The notes below the pieces were generated by a model. That model was not told the DNA's origin. It did no database searches and saw only the letters and a list, made by a program, of their open reading frames with translations. Below are positions 16,908-24,315 of a DNA stretch of 64,000 bases, piece after piece. Positions within the stretch are counted from its first letter, which is position 1. Every line of letters starts with the position of its first letter. The stretch comes from Amycolatopsis bullii (lineage in GTDB: Bacteria; Actinomycetota; Actinomycetes; Mycobacteriales; Pseudonocardiaceae), in assembly GCF_014654205.1 (NCBI RefSeq), contig NZ_BNAW01000031.1, positions 1 through 64,000 of the forward strand, in the 5' to 3' direction. The position numbers were made by a program, and so were the translations under genes.

Positions 16908-17353
16908 GCGCTCGTTCCCGGGTTGAGCACCAGTTCGATCGTGACGATGCCCGCACCCCCACCGGGCAGCGCATCGCAGTGGGCCGTCACCGACCGGCTG
17001 AGGGTGGTCAGGACGTGCCAGCCGAACGTGCGGTCGCTCGGCGGCCGGGGGTCACTCGACCGGGTCGAAACGATGACGTGCAGGCCGTCGGGGGCCAGGC
17101 GGAAGCGGCACTGCAGCTGCGAGCCGAGCTCGGCCAGCTGGACCAGCTGCGCGCACGCCTCGTCGACCGCCATCTTGGCGTCGGCGATGGCGTCCAGACC
17201 GAAGTCCGCGCGCGAGACCACGCCGTGCGTGAGCATCCGGACCAGCGGGATCTGCTCCGCCATCGCGGGGAGCCGCAGCTCGACGAGTTCGTCGAGCAGC
17301 TCGTCGACGGTCGGCTTGCCGCCGAACGAGCTGTCGCTTCGAGTTTCTTCCAT
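16904..17353 (-). CDS. Anti-sigma factor, RsbW-like HATPase
   Basis: 149-aa protein with a GHKL/HATPase_c_2 fold: an N-box with AVDEACAQLV, strands around CRFRLAPDGLHVIV, and a GWHVLTTLS segment replacing the usual G-box loop. It should bind and silence the sigma factor encoded next and be switched by STAS antagonists. The ATG at 17353 is chosen because the promoter GGGTAG (17369-17364) ends 10 nt before it, implying a nearly leaderless mRNA. In-frame ATG at 17371 would lie inside the -10. Confidence 0.8.
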   Translation of the reverse strand: MEETRSDSSFGGKPTVDELLDELVELRLPAMAEQIPLVRMLTHGVVSRADFGLDAIADAKMAVDEACAQLVQLAELGSQLQCRFRLAPDGLHVIVSTRSSDPRPPSDRTFGWHVLTTLSRSVTAHCDALPGGGAGIVTIELVLNPGTSA

Positions 17354-17363
17354 GCGGGAGGTA

Positions 17364-17389
17364 CTACCCATCCGGTGTAATGCTGACAC
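17364..17389 (-). promoter_or_regulatory. Sigma-B/F-type promoter of the anti-sigma/sigma operon
   Basis: Minus strand GTGT (17389-17386), 16 nt, GGGTAG (17369-17364). It implies that the sigma factor activates its own operon. Confidence 0.6.
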
Positions 17390-17415
17390 TTCGTGATCAG
17401 GGATTTCGGGTAAGG

Positions 17416-17745
17416 TCACCGGCCCAGCGCCCGTTCGAGTTCCTTCTTGGTCATCTTGGAGCGGCCATCGATGTTCTTCTTCTTCGCTTCGTTGTAGAGC
17501 TGGTCCTTCGTGGGGCCGCCCGGGCCCTTCCGGTTGCCGGACCGCTCACCACCGCGCTGCTGCGGCGACTTGTCCTTCAGCGACGTCTTGCTGGCCTGCC
17601 GGGACTCACCCGATTGGGCGCGGTTCTTGTTCACCGTCCGGGCCGCGATCTCCTTGGCCCGCTTCGTGCTCGCACCGCGGTCCTCGGCCGAGTCCTTGAT
17701 GTGCTCGTACTGGCGTTCGCGCTTGCCGCTCCACGACTGAGGCAT
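17416..17745 (-). CDS. Small basic ChaB/Rho-N-like stress protein
   Basis: 109 aa, lysine- and arginine-rich. The N-terminal half (KRERQYEHIKDSAEDRGAS then KEIAARTVNK) is a ChaB-like helical region; the C-terminus (TKDQLYNEAKKKNIDGRSKM) is a Rho-N/SAP-like helix-extension-helix ending KKELERAL, which probably binds nucleic acid. The same C-terminal motif ends the Ku protein of this window. ATG at 17745 with GGGAG upstream, and a strong GTTT-N15-GGGTAC promoter. Confidence 0.8.
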   Translation of the reverse strand: MPQSWSGKRERQYEHIKDSAEDRGASTKRAKEIAARTVNKNRAQSGESRQASKTSLKDKSPQQRGGERSGNRKGPGGPTKDQLYNEAKKKNIDGRSKMTKKELERALGR

Positions 17746-17772
17746 GCCCGCTCCCTTCGTCTCGCGGGGTGG

Positions 17773-17797
17773 GTACCCGCTTGATCGCCGGGTAAAC
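17773..17797 (-). promoter_or_regulatory. Sigma-B/F-type promoter for the ChaB-like gene
   Basis: Minus strand GTTT (17797-17794), 15 nt, GGGTAC (17778-17773), 27 nt before the ATG. Confidence 0.78.
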
Positions 17798-17812
17798 GTC
17801 CCGATCGTAGCG

Positions 17813-17837
17813 GTTACCAGCCGCGGAGCAGGGGTAC
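17813..17837 (+). promoter_or_regulatory. Sigma-B/F-type promoter for the F420 oxidoreductase gene
   Basis: GTTA (17813-17816), 15 nt, GGGTAC (17832-17837), 28 nt before the ATG. Confidence 0.65.
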
Positions 17838-17865
17838 GCGGAGAGCCGATCGAGAGGAGGGACCG

Positions 17866-18831
17866 ATGCGGATCGGCTACACCCTGATGACCGAGCAGGC
17901 AGGCCCGGACGACCTGGTCCGGTTCGCCGCCGGTGCGGAACGGGCCGGCTTCGACTTCGAGGTCATGAGCGACCACTACTCGCCCTGGCTGGACGAACAG
18001 GGGCACGCGCCCTACGCCTGGGCCGTGCTGGGCGCGGTCACCCAGGTGACCGAGCGCGCCGAGCTGATGACCTACGTGACCTGCCCGACCATGCGTTACC
18101 ACCCGGCCGTGGTGGCGCAGAAGGCGGCGACCGTGCAGATGCTCTCCGGCGGCCGGTTCACCCTCGGCCTCGGTGCGGGCGAAAACCTCAACGAGCACGT
18201 CATCGGCCGCGGCTGGCCGCCGGCCAACGTCCGGCACGAAATGCTCGCCGAGGCCGTGGACATCATCGGCAGCCTGTTCGGCGGCGGCTACGTCGACTAC
18301 GAGGGCAAGCACTTCCGCGTCGACTCGGCGAAGCTGTGGGACCTGCCCGAGAAGCGGACGCCGATCGGGGTCGCGGTGTCCGGTTCGCAGTCGGTCCGGC
18401 GGTTCGCCCCGGTGGCGGACGTGATGATCGCGGTCGAGCCGAAGGTGGAGCTGTCCCAGGAGTGGGACGCGACGAAGCTGGGTGGCGCGCCGAGCCGCAA
18501 GGTCGGGCAGCTGCCCGTCTCGTGGGGCACCGACCGTGACGCCGCGGTGAAGCGCGCGCACGAGCAGTTCCGCTGGTTCGCCGGCGGCTGGAAGGTCAAC
18601 GCCGAACTCCCGGGGCCCGCCGGGTTCGCCGGTGCGACGCAGTTCGTCCGCGAGGAAGACGTCGCCGGCTCGATCCCCTGCGGCCCGGACGTCGAACCGA
18701 TCGCCGAGGCGGTGCAGGAGTTCGAGAAGGCGGGCTTCACCGACGTGGCGCTGGTCCAGATCGGCGGTGACCAGCAGGACGGCTTCCTCGACTTCGCCGA
18801 AAAGGAACTGCTCCCCGCCCTCCGGGGTTAG
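17866..18831 (+). CDS. F420-dependent LLM-class oxidoreductase (G6PDH-like)
   Basis: 321-aa TIM-barrel of the luciferase-like family, closest in pattern to the coenzyme F420 glucose-6-phosphate dehydrogenase-related group: SDHYSPW near residue 34, THE-like YVTCPTMRYHPA near residue 65, and GLGAGENLNEHV near residue 100. It would transfer hydride between F420 and an unidentified substrate; its stress-type promoter suggests a role in redox defence through F420H2. ATG preceded by GAGGAGGGAC. Confidence 0.85.
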   Translation: MRIGYTLMTEQAGPDDLVRFAAGAERAGFDFEVMSDHYSPWLDEQGHAPYAWAVLGAVTQVTERAELMTYVTCPTMRYHPAVVAQKAATVQMLSGGRFTLGLGAGENLNEHVIGRGWPPANVRHEMLAEAVDIIGSLFGGGYVDYEGKHFRVDSAKLWDLPEKRTPIGVAVSGSQSVRRFAPVADVMIAVEPKVELSQEWDATKLGGAPSRKVGQLPVSWGTDRDAAVKRAHEQFRWFAGGWKVNAELPGPAGFAGATQFVREEDVAGSIPCGPDVEPIAEAVQEFEKAGFTDVALVQIGGDQQDGFLDFAEKELLPALRG

Positions 18832-18844
18832 GGGGCACGCCGGG

Positions 18845-19210
18845 TCAGGCCGGCGCGGGGGCGGGCCGCTGGTCGGCCAGCGCCAGGCGCCGGTCGGCCC
18901 CGGTCACCTGCAGAGCCCGGCGGACCATCGGGTTCGTCCCGGTGACCACCAGCAGCTCGGTGCCCGCCTGGCCGGCCTGCAGCGCCGCGTGCAGCAGCAC
19001 CCGGACGCCCGCCACGCCGAGGAAGTCCACTTCGGACAGGTCGACGACCAGCCGTTCCGGCGTCGCCCACAGGCGGTCGGAAAGCAGCGTGGCCAGATCG
19101 CCCGCCGTCGCGCTGTCGAGGTCGCCGCGCGCGGTCACCAGGACCGCGTGCGGGGCGGGCCACGCCGTGCGCAGCCGGAGGCCGGGATGCCGGGGCCGTG
19201 GGATGTTCAT
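18845..19210 (-). CDS. STAS-domain protein 2
   Basis: 121-aa single STAS domain. The key loop reads DLSEVDFLGVAG; the phospho-acceptor serine of canonical anti-sigma antagonists is alanine, as in the paralogue at 10092. An N-terminal arginine/proline-rich tail of 15 residues precedes the domain. It ends 13 nt from the stop of the convergent F420 oxidoreductase gene. Confidence 0.8.
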   Translation of the reverse strand: MNIPRPRHPGLRLRTAWPAPHAVLVTARGDLDSATAGDLATLLSDRLWATPERLVVDLSEVDFLGVAGVRVLLHAALQAGQAGTELLVVTGTNPMVRRALQVTGADRRLALADQRPAPAPA

Positions 19211-19505
19211 GCCGGTTCGCCACCGTTCGTGGGTGCGGCGCGGCCGCAGCGCCGCGCTCTGGGGGTCGAAGCGGCTGCTGGTTGAACCGTGCTACCGAGC
19301 CTAACCCTGCGCCCACGGCCCGCAACCGTCGTTGCTCCGAACGGGGGTGCGCCGCGCCGCGGCGGTGACCGCTCGTGCCCGGCCTGATCGGGATGCAGTA
19401 ATCTCGCGCTGGACCCGTTAAAGCGCTAGCGGCCCACTAGTGGCGCGTGCCCGGGTCCCCCCTGGTTGAGAGCGCCCTGTTCGAAGAAGGAGGGGCGTCA
19501 CCAGG

Positions 19506-20237
19506 ATGACGGGCGGCCATGAGCAGCTCACCGCGCGGCTGGACGAAGTCACGCTCGCGATGGAGTCGCTGACCGCGATGCTGGACAGCGAGCTCGACCT
19601 CGGCCAGATGCTCCAGGCGGTGTGCGATCACGTCGTGCAGGTGGTGCCGGGGGCCGACATGGCCAGCATCACGCTGGTGCGCGACGGGGTCCCGGAGACG
19701 GTGGCCAGCACCGACCAGCGGGCGGTGAACTTCGACCGCGAGCAGTACCGGATCGGGGACGGGCCCTGCCTGCGCGCCGCCGAGACGGGCCAGCCGGTTC
19801 GCGTGGGCGTCGGCGCGGTCGGCGACCTGTGGCCGCAGTTCGTCACGTCGGCCGAGCAGCTGGGCGTGGCCAGTTTCCTCGCCGCACCGCTGACGGTGGA
19901 CGAGGACATGTCGGGGGCGGTGAACCTCTTCGGGTTCGGCGAGCACGGGTTCAGCGAGCTGGGCACCAAGATCCTCGAGCTGTACACGGCGACCGTGGTC
20001 TTCGGCCTGCGCAGCGCGCGGCGCTACTTCGCGGCCCGTGAACTGGTCGACCAGCTCAACCGTGCGCTGGAGACCCGCGCGGTGATCGACCAGGCCAAGG
20101 GGATCCTGATGGCCGCCCACCGGATCACGGCGGAGGAAGCCTTCCAGCGCCTGGTGAAACGTTCACAGGACGGCAACCGGAAGCTCCACGAGGTGGCGGC
20201 GGAGTTCGTGGCGGCGGTGGCGACGACCACAGCCTGA
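19506..20237 (+). CDS. GAF-ANTAR regulator 2
   Basis: 243-aa paralogue of the protein at 12756. A GAF domain spans residues about 20-165 (YRIGDGPCLRAAETGQPV is typical), and an ANTAR domain about 180-235 (AVIDQAKGILMAAHRITAEEAF). It should act as an RNA-binding antiterminator. ATG at 19506 has AAGGAGG 12 nt upstream, a rather long spacing. The 295 nt in front contain the short palindromes AGCGCTAGC-like and CCACTAGTGG (about 19422-19442) and no sigma-B-like motif. Confidence 0.88.
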   Translation: MTGGHEQLTARLDEVTLAMESLTAMLDSELDLGQMLQAVCDHVVQVVPGADMASITLVRDGVPETVASTDQRAVNFDREQYRIGDGPCLRAAETGQPVRVGVGAVGDLWPQFVTSAEQLGVASFLAAPLTVDEDMSGAVNLFGFGEHGFSELGTKILELYTATVVFGLRSARRYFAARELVDQLNRALETRAVIDQAKGILMAAHRITAEEAFQRLVKRSQDGNRKLHEVAAEFVAAVATTTA

Positions 20238-20258
20238 CCCACCCCGCCCCGGCGTGAG

Positions 20259-20471
20259 CTAACCGGCCGGGACCTCGTCCGGCGGTGCCCCGGACTCGAC
20301 CGGCGCCGGGTCCGGGCGCTGCTTGCCGCGCTGGCACGTCGTGCAGACCAGGGTGCGGCCCAGCACCGTGCCGTCGTCGGCGACGACCTGGGCCACGTGC
20401 ATCGTCGGGAAGCCGCAGACCTCGCAGGGCAGTGAGCCGTCTTCGCGGCTGATGCGGATCTGGGTGCCCAT
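20259..20471 (-). CDS. Small zinc-ribbon protein (70 aa)
   Basis: Two CxxC knuckles (CEVCG near residue 14 and CTTC near residue 43) make a zinc ribbon; the tail is proline-rich. ATG at 20471 is favoured by AGGAGG 5 nt upstream over a longer form starting at 20540. Function unknown; convergent with GAF-ANTAR regulator 2. Confidence 0.78.
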   Translation of the reverse strand: MGTQIRISREDGSLPCEVCGFPTMHVAQVVADDGTVLGRTLVCTTCQRGKQRPDPAPVESGAPPDEVPAG

Positions 20472-20578
20472 GCGGCCTCCTGCTGTGACGTGGGTCTCAC
20501 CACCTTGCCCGTGTCCGGGGCCAGGACCGGCCGAATTCACTCGTTCGGCCTAGTCGTCGCGGATCTTCGGTGACGTCC

Positions 20579-20604
20579 GTGTCGCCTGCGGTGATCCTGG
20601 GTAA
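20579..20604 (+). promoter_or_regulatory. Sigma-B/F-type promoter of the NHEJ operon
   Basis: GTGT (20579-20582), 16 nt, GGGTAA (20599-20604), 35 nt before the ATG at 20640. Confidence 0.62.
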
Positions 20605-20639
20605 TCCGCCCGCGCACGGGATTGCCGGAGGGAGCGAAC

Positions 20640-20837
20640 ATGCGAGACAAGCGCAACGATCTGCGGCCGGTGGCGGACCTCCTCGTCGACGGCGCCGACT
20701 CGCCGGAGCTGGAACGCACGCGCCGCAGGGCCGCACTGGCCGTGGCCGCGCGGGCCAAGGACCCCGAGGACTGCGCGCGGCTGCTGGACATGCTGGGGCT
20801 GCACCGGAGCGGTCAGCGCAGCAGCGACGTCGCCTGA
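20640..20837 (+). CDS. Small helical protein leading the NHEJ operon (65 aa)
   Basis: A short, charged, all-helical protein (LVDGADSPELERTRRRAALA, then DPEDCARLLDMLGL). I do not recognise it. The ATG has GGAGGGAG upstream and the stop is 17 nt before ku, so it is the first gene of the ku-ligD operon and shares its stress-type promoter. Confidence 0.75.
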   Translation: MRDKRNDLRPVADLLVDGADSPELERTRRRAALAVAARAKDPEDCARLLDMLGLHRSGQRSSDVA

Positions 20838-20854
20838 GACCGGGGGAGGACGAC

Positions 20855-21802
20855 ATGGCCCGACCGGTGTGGAGCGGCGCACTGAGCCTGGGGCTGGTCA
20901 CCGTGCCGGTGGAGCTGTACCCGGCGGTGGCGGACCACACGATCCACTTCCACCAGTTCGAACGCGGGACGTCGGACCGGATCCGCAACCGGCGGGTCAA
21001 CGAGCGGACCGGCGAAGAGGTCACCCAGGACGAGATCGTCAAGGGCTACGACCTCGGCGGCGGCGATCACGTGCTGGTCGAACCCGACGAGCTGGACGAG
21101 ATCGCGCCCGAGCGGTCGCGCCGGATCGACATCGAGCAGTTCGTCGAGCTCGACGAGATCGACCCGTGGTTCTTCGACAAGACGTACTGGCTCAAACCGG
21201 CGAAGGAGGATTTCGCCAAGGCGTACGGCCTGCTGCTGCAGGCGATGGACCGCAGCGAGAAAGCCGGTGTCGCGAAATTCGTGCTGCGCGGCAAGGAATA
21301 CCTCGCCGCGATTCGCGCCGGCGAGGACGTCATGGTGCTCAACACGCTGCACTTCGTCGCCGACCTGCGGAAGCCCAAGGACGTCATGGGCAAGCTGCCG
21401 GACCTGCCGAAGCCGCGGCCCAAGGAGCTGGACATGGCCCTCGCGCTGGTCGACGAGATGACCGCGCCGTGGAAGCCCGAGGAGTACCGCGACGAGTACT
21501 CGAAGCGCGTCGAAGAGCTGATCAAGGCGAAGGAAGCCGGCAAGGAGATCGCCCACGAAGAGGAGCCGGAGCCTTCGGCCGACGTCGTGGACCTGTTCGA
21601 GGCGCTGTCGCGGAGTGTGAAGAACCGCAAGGGCGGTGGCGGCGAGGAACCGAAGAAGAAAGCGGCGAAGAAGAAGGCGGCCAAGCCGGCGCTGTCCGAG
21701 CTGTCGAAGTCCGATTTGGACAAGCTGGCCCGCGAACAGGGCGTGAAGGGCCGGTCGAAGATGACGCGCGCCGAACTCGAGAAGGCCCTGAAGGCGTCGT
21801 GA
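20855..21802 (+). CDS. ku: NHEJ end-binding protein Ku
   Basis: 315-aa bacterial Ku, a homodimeric ring that binds double-strand break ends and recruits LigD. It opens with the family start ARPVWSGALSLGLVTVPV, has the conserved KGYDL and YWLKPAKE segments, and ends with a long basic tail (KKKAAKKKAAK) and a SAP-like C-terminal motif (SKSDLDKLAREQGVKGRSKM). ATG preceded by GGGGGAGGA. Its stop overlaps the start of the ligase gene (GTGA). Confidence 0.95.
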   Translation: MARPVWSGALSLGLVTVPVELYPAVADHTIHFHQFERGTSDRIRNRRVNERTGEEVTQDEIVKGYDLGGGDHVLVEPDELDEIAPERSRRIDIEQFVELDEIDPWFFDKTYWLKPAKEDFAKAYGLLLQAMDRSEKAGVAKFVLRGKEYLAAIRAGEDVMVLNTLHFVADLRKPKDVMGKLPDLPKPRPKELDMALALVDEMTAPWKPEEYRDEYSKRVEELIKAKEAGKEIAHEEEPEPSADVVDLFEALSRSVKNRKGGGGEEPKKKAAKKKAAKPALSELSKSDLDKLAREQGVKGRSKMTRAELEKALKAS

Positions 21803-22743
21803 CCGGGCCCGGCTGGCGCGAACCGACCCTGGCCACGCTCACCGACCGCCGGTTCTCCGACGAGGACTGGATCTTCGAGCGCAAGCTGGACGGCGTCCGC
21901 GCGATCTGCGTGCGCGACGGCGGCACGCCGACGCTCTATTCGCGCAACCACAAGGTGATGGACAACGCCTACCCGGAGCTCGTCGAGGCCCTCGCGGATC
22001 AGGGAGGGCCTCGGTTCGTCGCGGACGGCGAGATCGTCGCCTTCGACGGCGCGAACACCAGTTTCGCCGCGCTGCAGCCCCGGATCCACATCAGCGACCC
22101 CGCGCGGGCCCGGGCGACCGGCGTGCGCGTCTACTACTACCTGTTCGACCTGCTGTACTTCGGCGACCAGGACACGACCGGACTGCCCTTGCGGCAGCGG
22201 AAGGCGCTGCTGCGGGACGCGTTCGACTTCGCGGACCCGCTCCGGCTGTCGTCGCACCGCAACACCGAGGGCGAGAAGTTCTTCGAAGAAGCGTGCCGCC
22301 GCGGCTGGGAAGGCGTCATCGCCAAGCGGGCGGACGCGCCGTACCACCACGGGCGGTCACCCGACTGGCTGAAGTTCAAGTGCGCGCAGGGACAAGAGCT
22401 CGTCATCGGCGGCTTCACCGATCCGCAGGGCGCCCGCCACGGCTTCGGCGCGCTCCTGCTCGGCTACCACGAAGACGGCGCCCTCAAGTACGCCGGCAAG
22501 GTCGGCACCGGGTTCGACGAGCGGCTGCTGACGTCGCTGCACGCGCAGTTGCGGGAGCGGGAGACGACCCGCTCGCCGTTCGCCGGGCCGGTCAAGGAAC
22601 CCGGCGCCCACTGGGTGCGCCCCGAGCTGGTGGCGCAGATCGGCTTCTCCGAGTGGACGCGGGACGGGCGGCTGCGGCACCCGCGGTTCGCCGGGCTGCG
22701 CGAGGACAAGAAGGCCGCCGACGTCGTACGGGAGCGCGCGTGA
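21799..22743 (+). CDS. ligD: ATP-dependent DNA ligase (LigD ligase domain)
   Basis: 314-aa stand-alone ligase of the LigD type. K29 in ERKLDGVRAI is the adenylated lysine (motif I); ADGEIVAF is motif III, EGVIAKR is motif IV and WLKFKC is motif V; an OB-fold follows to residue 310. It seals breaks held by Ku. In mycobacteria ligase and polymerase are fused in one LigD; here they are separate, overlapping genes and no phosphoesterase domain is present. GTG start overlaps ku's stop. Confidence 0.92.
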   Translation: MTGPGWREPTLATLTDRRFSDEDWIFERKLDGVRAICVRDGGTPTLYSRNHKVMDNAYPELVEALADQGGPRFVADGEIVAFDGANTSFAALQPRIHISDPARARATGVRVYYYLFDLLYFGDQDTTGLPLRQRKALLRDAFDFADPLRLSSHRNTEGEKFFEEACRRGWEGVIAKRADAPYHHGRSPDWLKFKCAQGQELVIGGFTDPQGARHGFGALLLGYHEDGALKYAGKVGTGFDERLLTSLHAQLRERETTRSPFAGPVKEPGAHWVRPELVAQIGFSEWTRDGRLRHPRFAGLREDKKAADVVRERA

Positions 22744-23603
22744 AGACTTCCCACCCGGACAAGGTGTTCTACCCCGAAGACGGGCTGACCAAGGGGGACG
22801 TCGTCGAGTACTACCGCGCCGTCGCCGACGTCATGCTGCCGCACCTGCGCGGCCGCCCGCTGACGCTGCGGCGCTTTCCCGACGGCATCGGGAAGCCGGG
22901 CTGGTTCCAGAAGCACCCGGGGGAGCACTTCCCGGACTCGATCCGCGTCGAGCGCGTTCCCCGGCGCGGCGGCGGCACCGACGAATACGTCGTGTGCGAG
23001 GACGCCGGGACGCTGGAGTACCTGGCGAACCAGGGGACGGTGGAGTTCCACGTCTGGTTGTCCACGGTCGCCGCGCCGGAGCGGCCGGACCGGCTGGTGC
23101 TGGACCTCGACCCGCCGGAGGGCACCCCGGTGGCCGAGCTGCGTGCGGTCGCGCGGCGCATCCGCGACCACTACGAGCGGGTGGGGCTGACGGCGTTCGT
23201 CCAGGCCACCGGCGGCCGCGGGTTCCACGTCCTCGCGCCGCTGGACGCGAAGTCGGACACGGAAGTGGTGCTGGAGCTCTCGCGTGCCCTCGCCGACCGG
23301 GTCGCCGCCGACGACCCGGATCGCCTGACCACCGCCCAGCGCAAGGAAAAGCGCGGCGACCGGATCTTCCTGGACGCCAACCGCAACGCCTACGCCCAGA
23401 CGTTCGTGGCCCCGTACTCGCTGCGTGCCCGCCCGGGTGCGGCGGCCGCGACCCCGCTGGACTGGCGCGAGCTGGGCAAGGCGGACCCGGACGGCTGGGC
23501 GCTGGGCAAGGAGAAGCAGCGGCTGGCCCGCAAAGAGGATCCTTGGCGCGAGCTGGACGAGCACGCGGGCTCGGCCGAAGCGGCGCTGAAGCAGCTCACT
23601 TGA
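22740..23603 (+). CDS. ligD: Primase-polymerase (LigD polymerase domain)
   Basis: 287-aa archaeo-eukaryotic primase-type polymerase that fills and extends ends during NHEJ. It starts KTSHPDKVFYPEDG, has LVLDLDPPEG (metal-binding aspartates) near residue 122, and GGRGFHVLAPL (the nucleotide-binding histidine) near residue 160. GTG overlaps the ligase stop by 4 nt. Its own stop overlaps the end of the convergent udgX gene by 8 bp. Confidence 0.92.
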   Translation: MKTSHPDKVFYPEDGLTKGDVVEYYRAVADVMLPHLRGRPLTLRRFPDGIGKPGWFQKHPGEHFPDSIRVERVPRRGGGTDEYVVCEDAGTLEYLANQGTVEFHVWLSTVAAPERPDRLVLDLDPPEGTPVAELRAVARRIRDHYERVGLTAFVQATGGRGFHVLAPLDAKSDTEVVLELSRALADRVAADDPDRLTTAQRKEKRGDRIFLDANRNAYAQTFVAPYSLRARPGAAAATPLDWRELGKADPDGWALGKEKQRLARKEDPWRELDEHAGSAEAALKQLT

Positions 23604-24228
23604 GGAGCTTGCCCGCGGCTTTCAGGTCGGCGACGAAGCCCGCGTAGGCGTCGTCCCGGTCGGGAGCCCGCAGCACCGCCGAGGGGTGGACCGTCGCCAC
23701 GGCCGACGGCACCAGCTCCGCCAGGTCCGCCGGCGGTTCCAGGGGCTCGCCCCGGTGGGCGGTCAACCGGAACTTCGGGCCCAGCAACGACTGGGCGGCC
23801 GTCGCGCCCAGCAGCAGCACGAGTTCGGGGCGCACCGCGCGCAGTTCCGCCAGCAGCCACGGGCGGCACGCGACCACTTCGGTGCGGCCCGGTTTCTGGT
23901 GGATCCGGCGCTTCCCGCGTTCGTCGCGCTTGAACTTGAAGTGCTTGACCGCGTTGGTGACGTACAGGGCCTGCCGGTCGAAGCCGGCTTCCTCGAAGGC
24001 GCGGTCCAGCAGCTTCCCGGCGGGGCCCACGAACGGCTCGCCCGCGAGGTCCTCCTTGTCGCCCGGCTGCTCGCCGACGACGAGCACCTTCGCCCCGGCC
24101 GAACCTTCGCCGAAGACCGTCTGCGTGGCGTCCTGGTACAGGTGGCACCCCTGGCAGCCGGACGCCGCCGACCGCAACCGGGTGAGGTCGGTGGTGTCCG
24201 GCGGCTCGGCACCGCGGGAATCCGGCAT
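23596..24228 (-). CDS. udgX: UdgX-type uracil-DNA glycosylase
   Basis: 210-aa enzyme of the UDG superfamily, family 4-like. GEQPGDKED is at residues 52-60, the insert KRRIH at 106-110 and motif B HPSAVLR near residue 188. The KRRIH loop defines UdgX; in the mycobacterial protein its histidine (H110 here) bonds covalently to the excised site in uracil-containing single strands. CQGC (25-28) and later cysteines fit the 4Fe-4S cluster. ATG at 24228 has no ribosome site and lies 11 nt after a -10-like GGGGAA, so it may be leaderless. Confidence 0.88.
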   Translation of the reverse strand: MPDSRGAEPPDTTDLTRLRSAASGCQGCHLYQDATQTVFGEGSAGAKVLVVGEQPGDKEDLAGEPFVGPAGKLLDRAFEEAGFDRQALYVTNAVKHFKFKRDERGKRRIHQKPGRTEVVACRPWLLAELRAVRPELVLLLGATAAQSLLGPKFRLTAHRGEPLEPPADLAELVPSAVATVHPSAVLRAPDRDDAYAGFVADLKAAGKLLK

Positions 24229-24239
24229 GCCCGCAGAAA

Positions 24240-24264
24240 TTCCCCGGACGGGAGAGGGGTAAAC
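24240..24264 (-). promoter_or_regulatory. Candidate sigma-B/F-type promoter for udgX
   Basis: Minus strand GTTT (24264-24261), 15 nt, GGGGAA (24245-24240). The -10 deviates by one base. On the plus strand a GGGTAG (24276-24281) may be a -10 for the CBS gene, but its -35 is poor. Confidence 0.5.
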
Positions 24265-24315
24265 GCGGCCGGCCCGGGTAGCCGGAACGACACCGCCAGG
24301 AGAAAGGAGTCCAGG

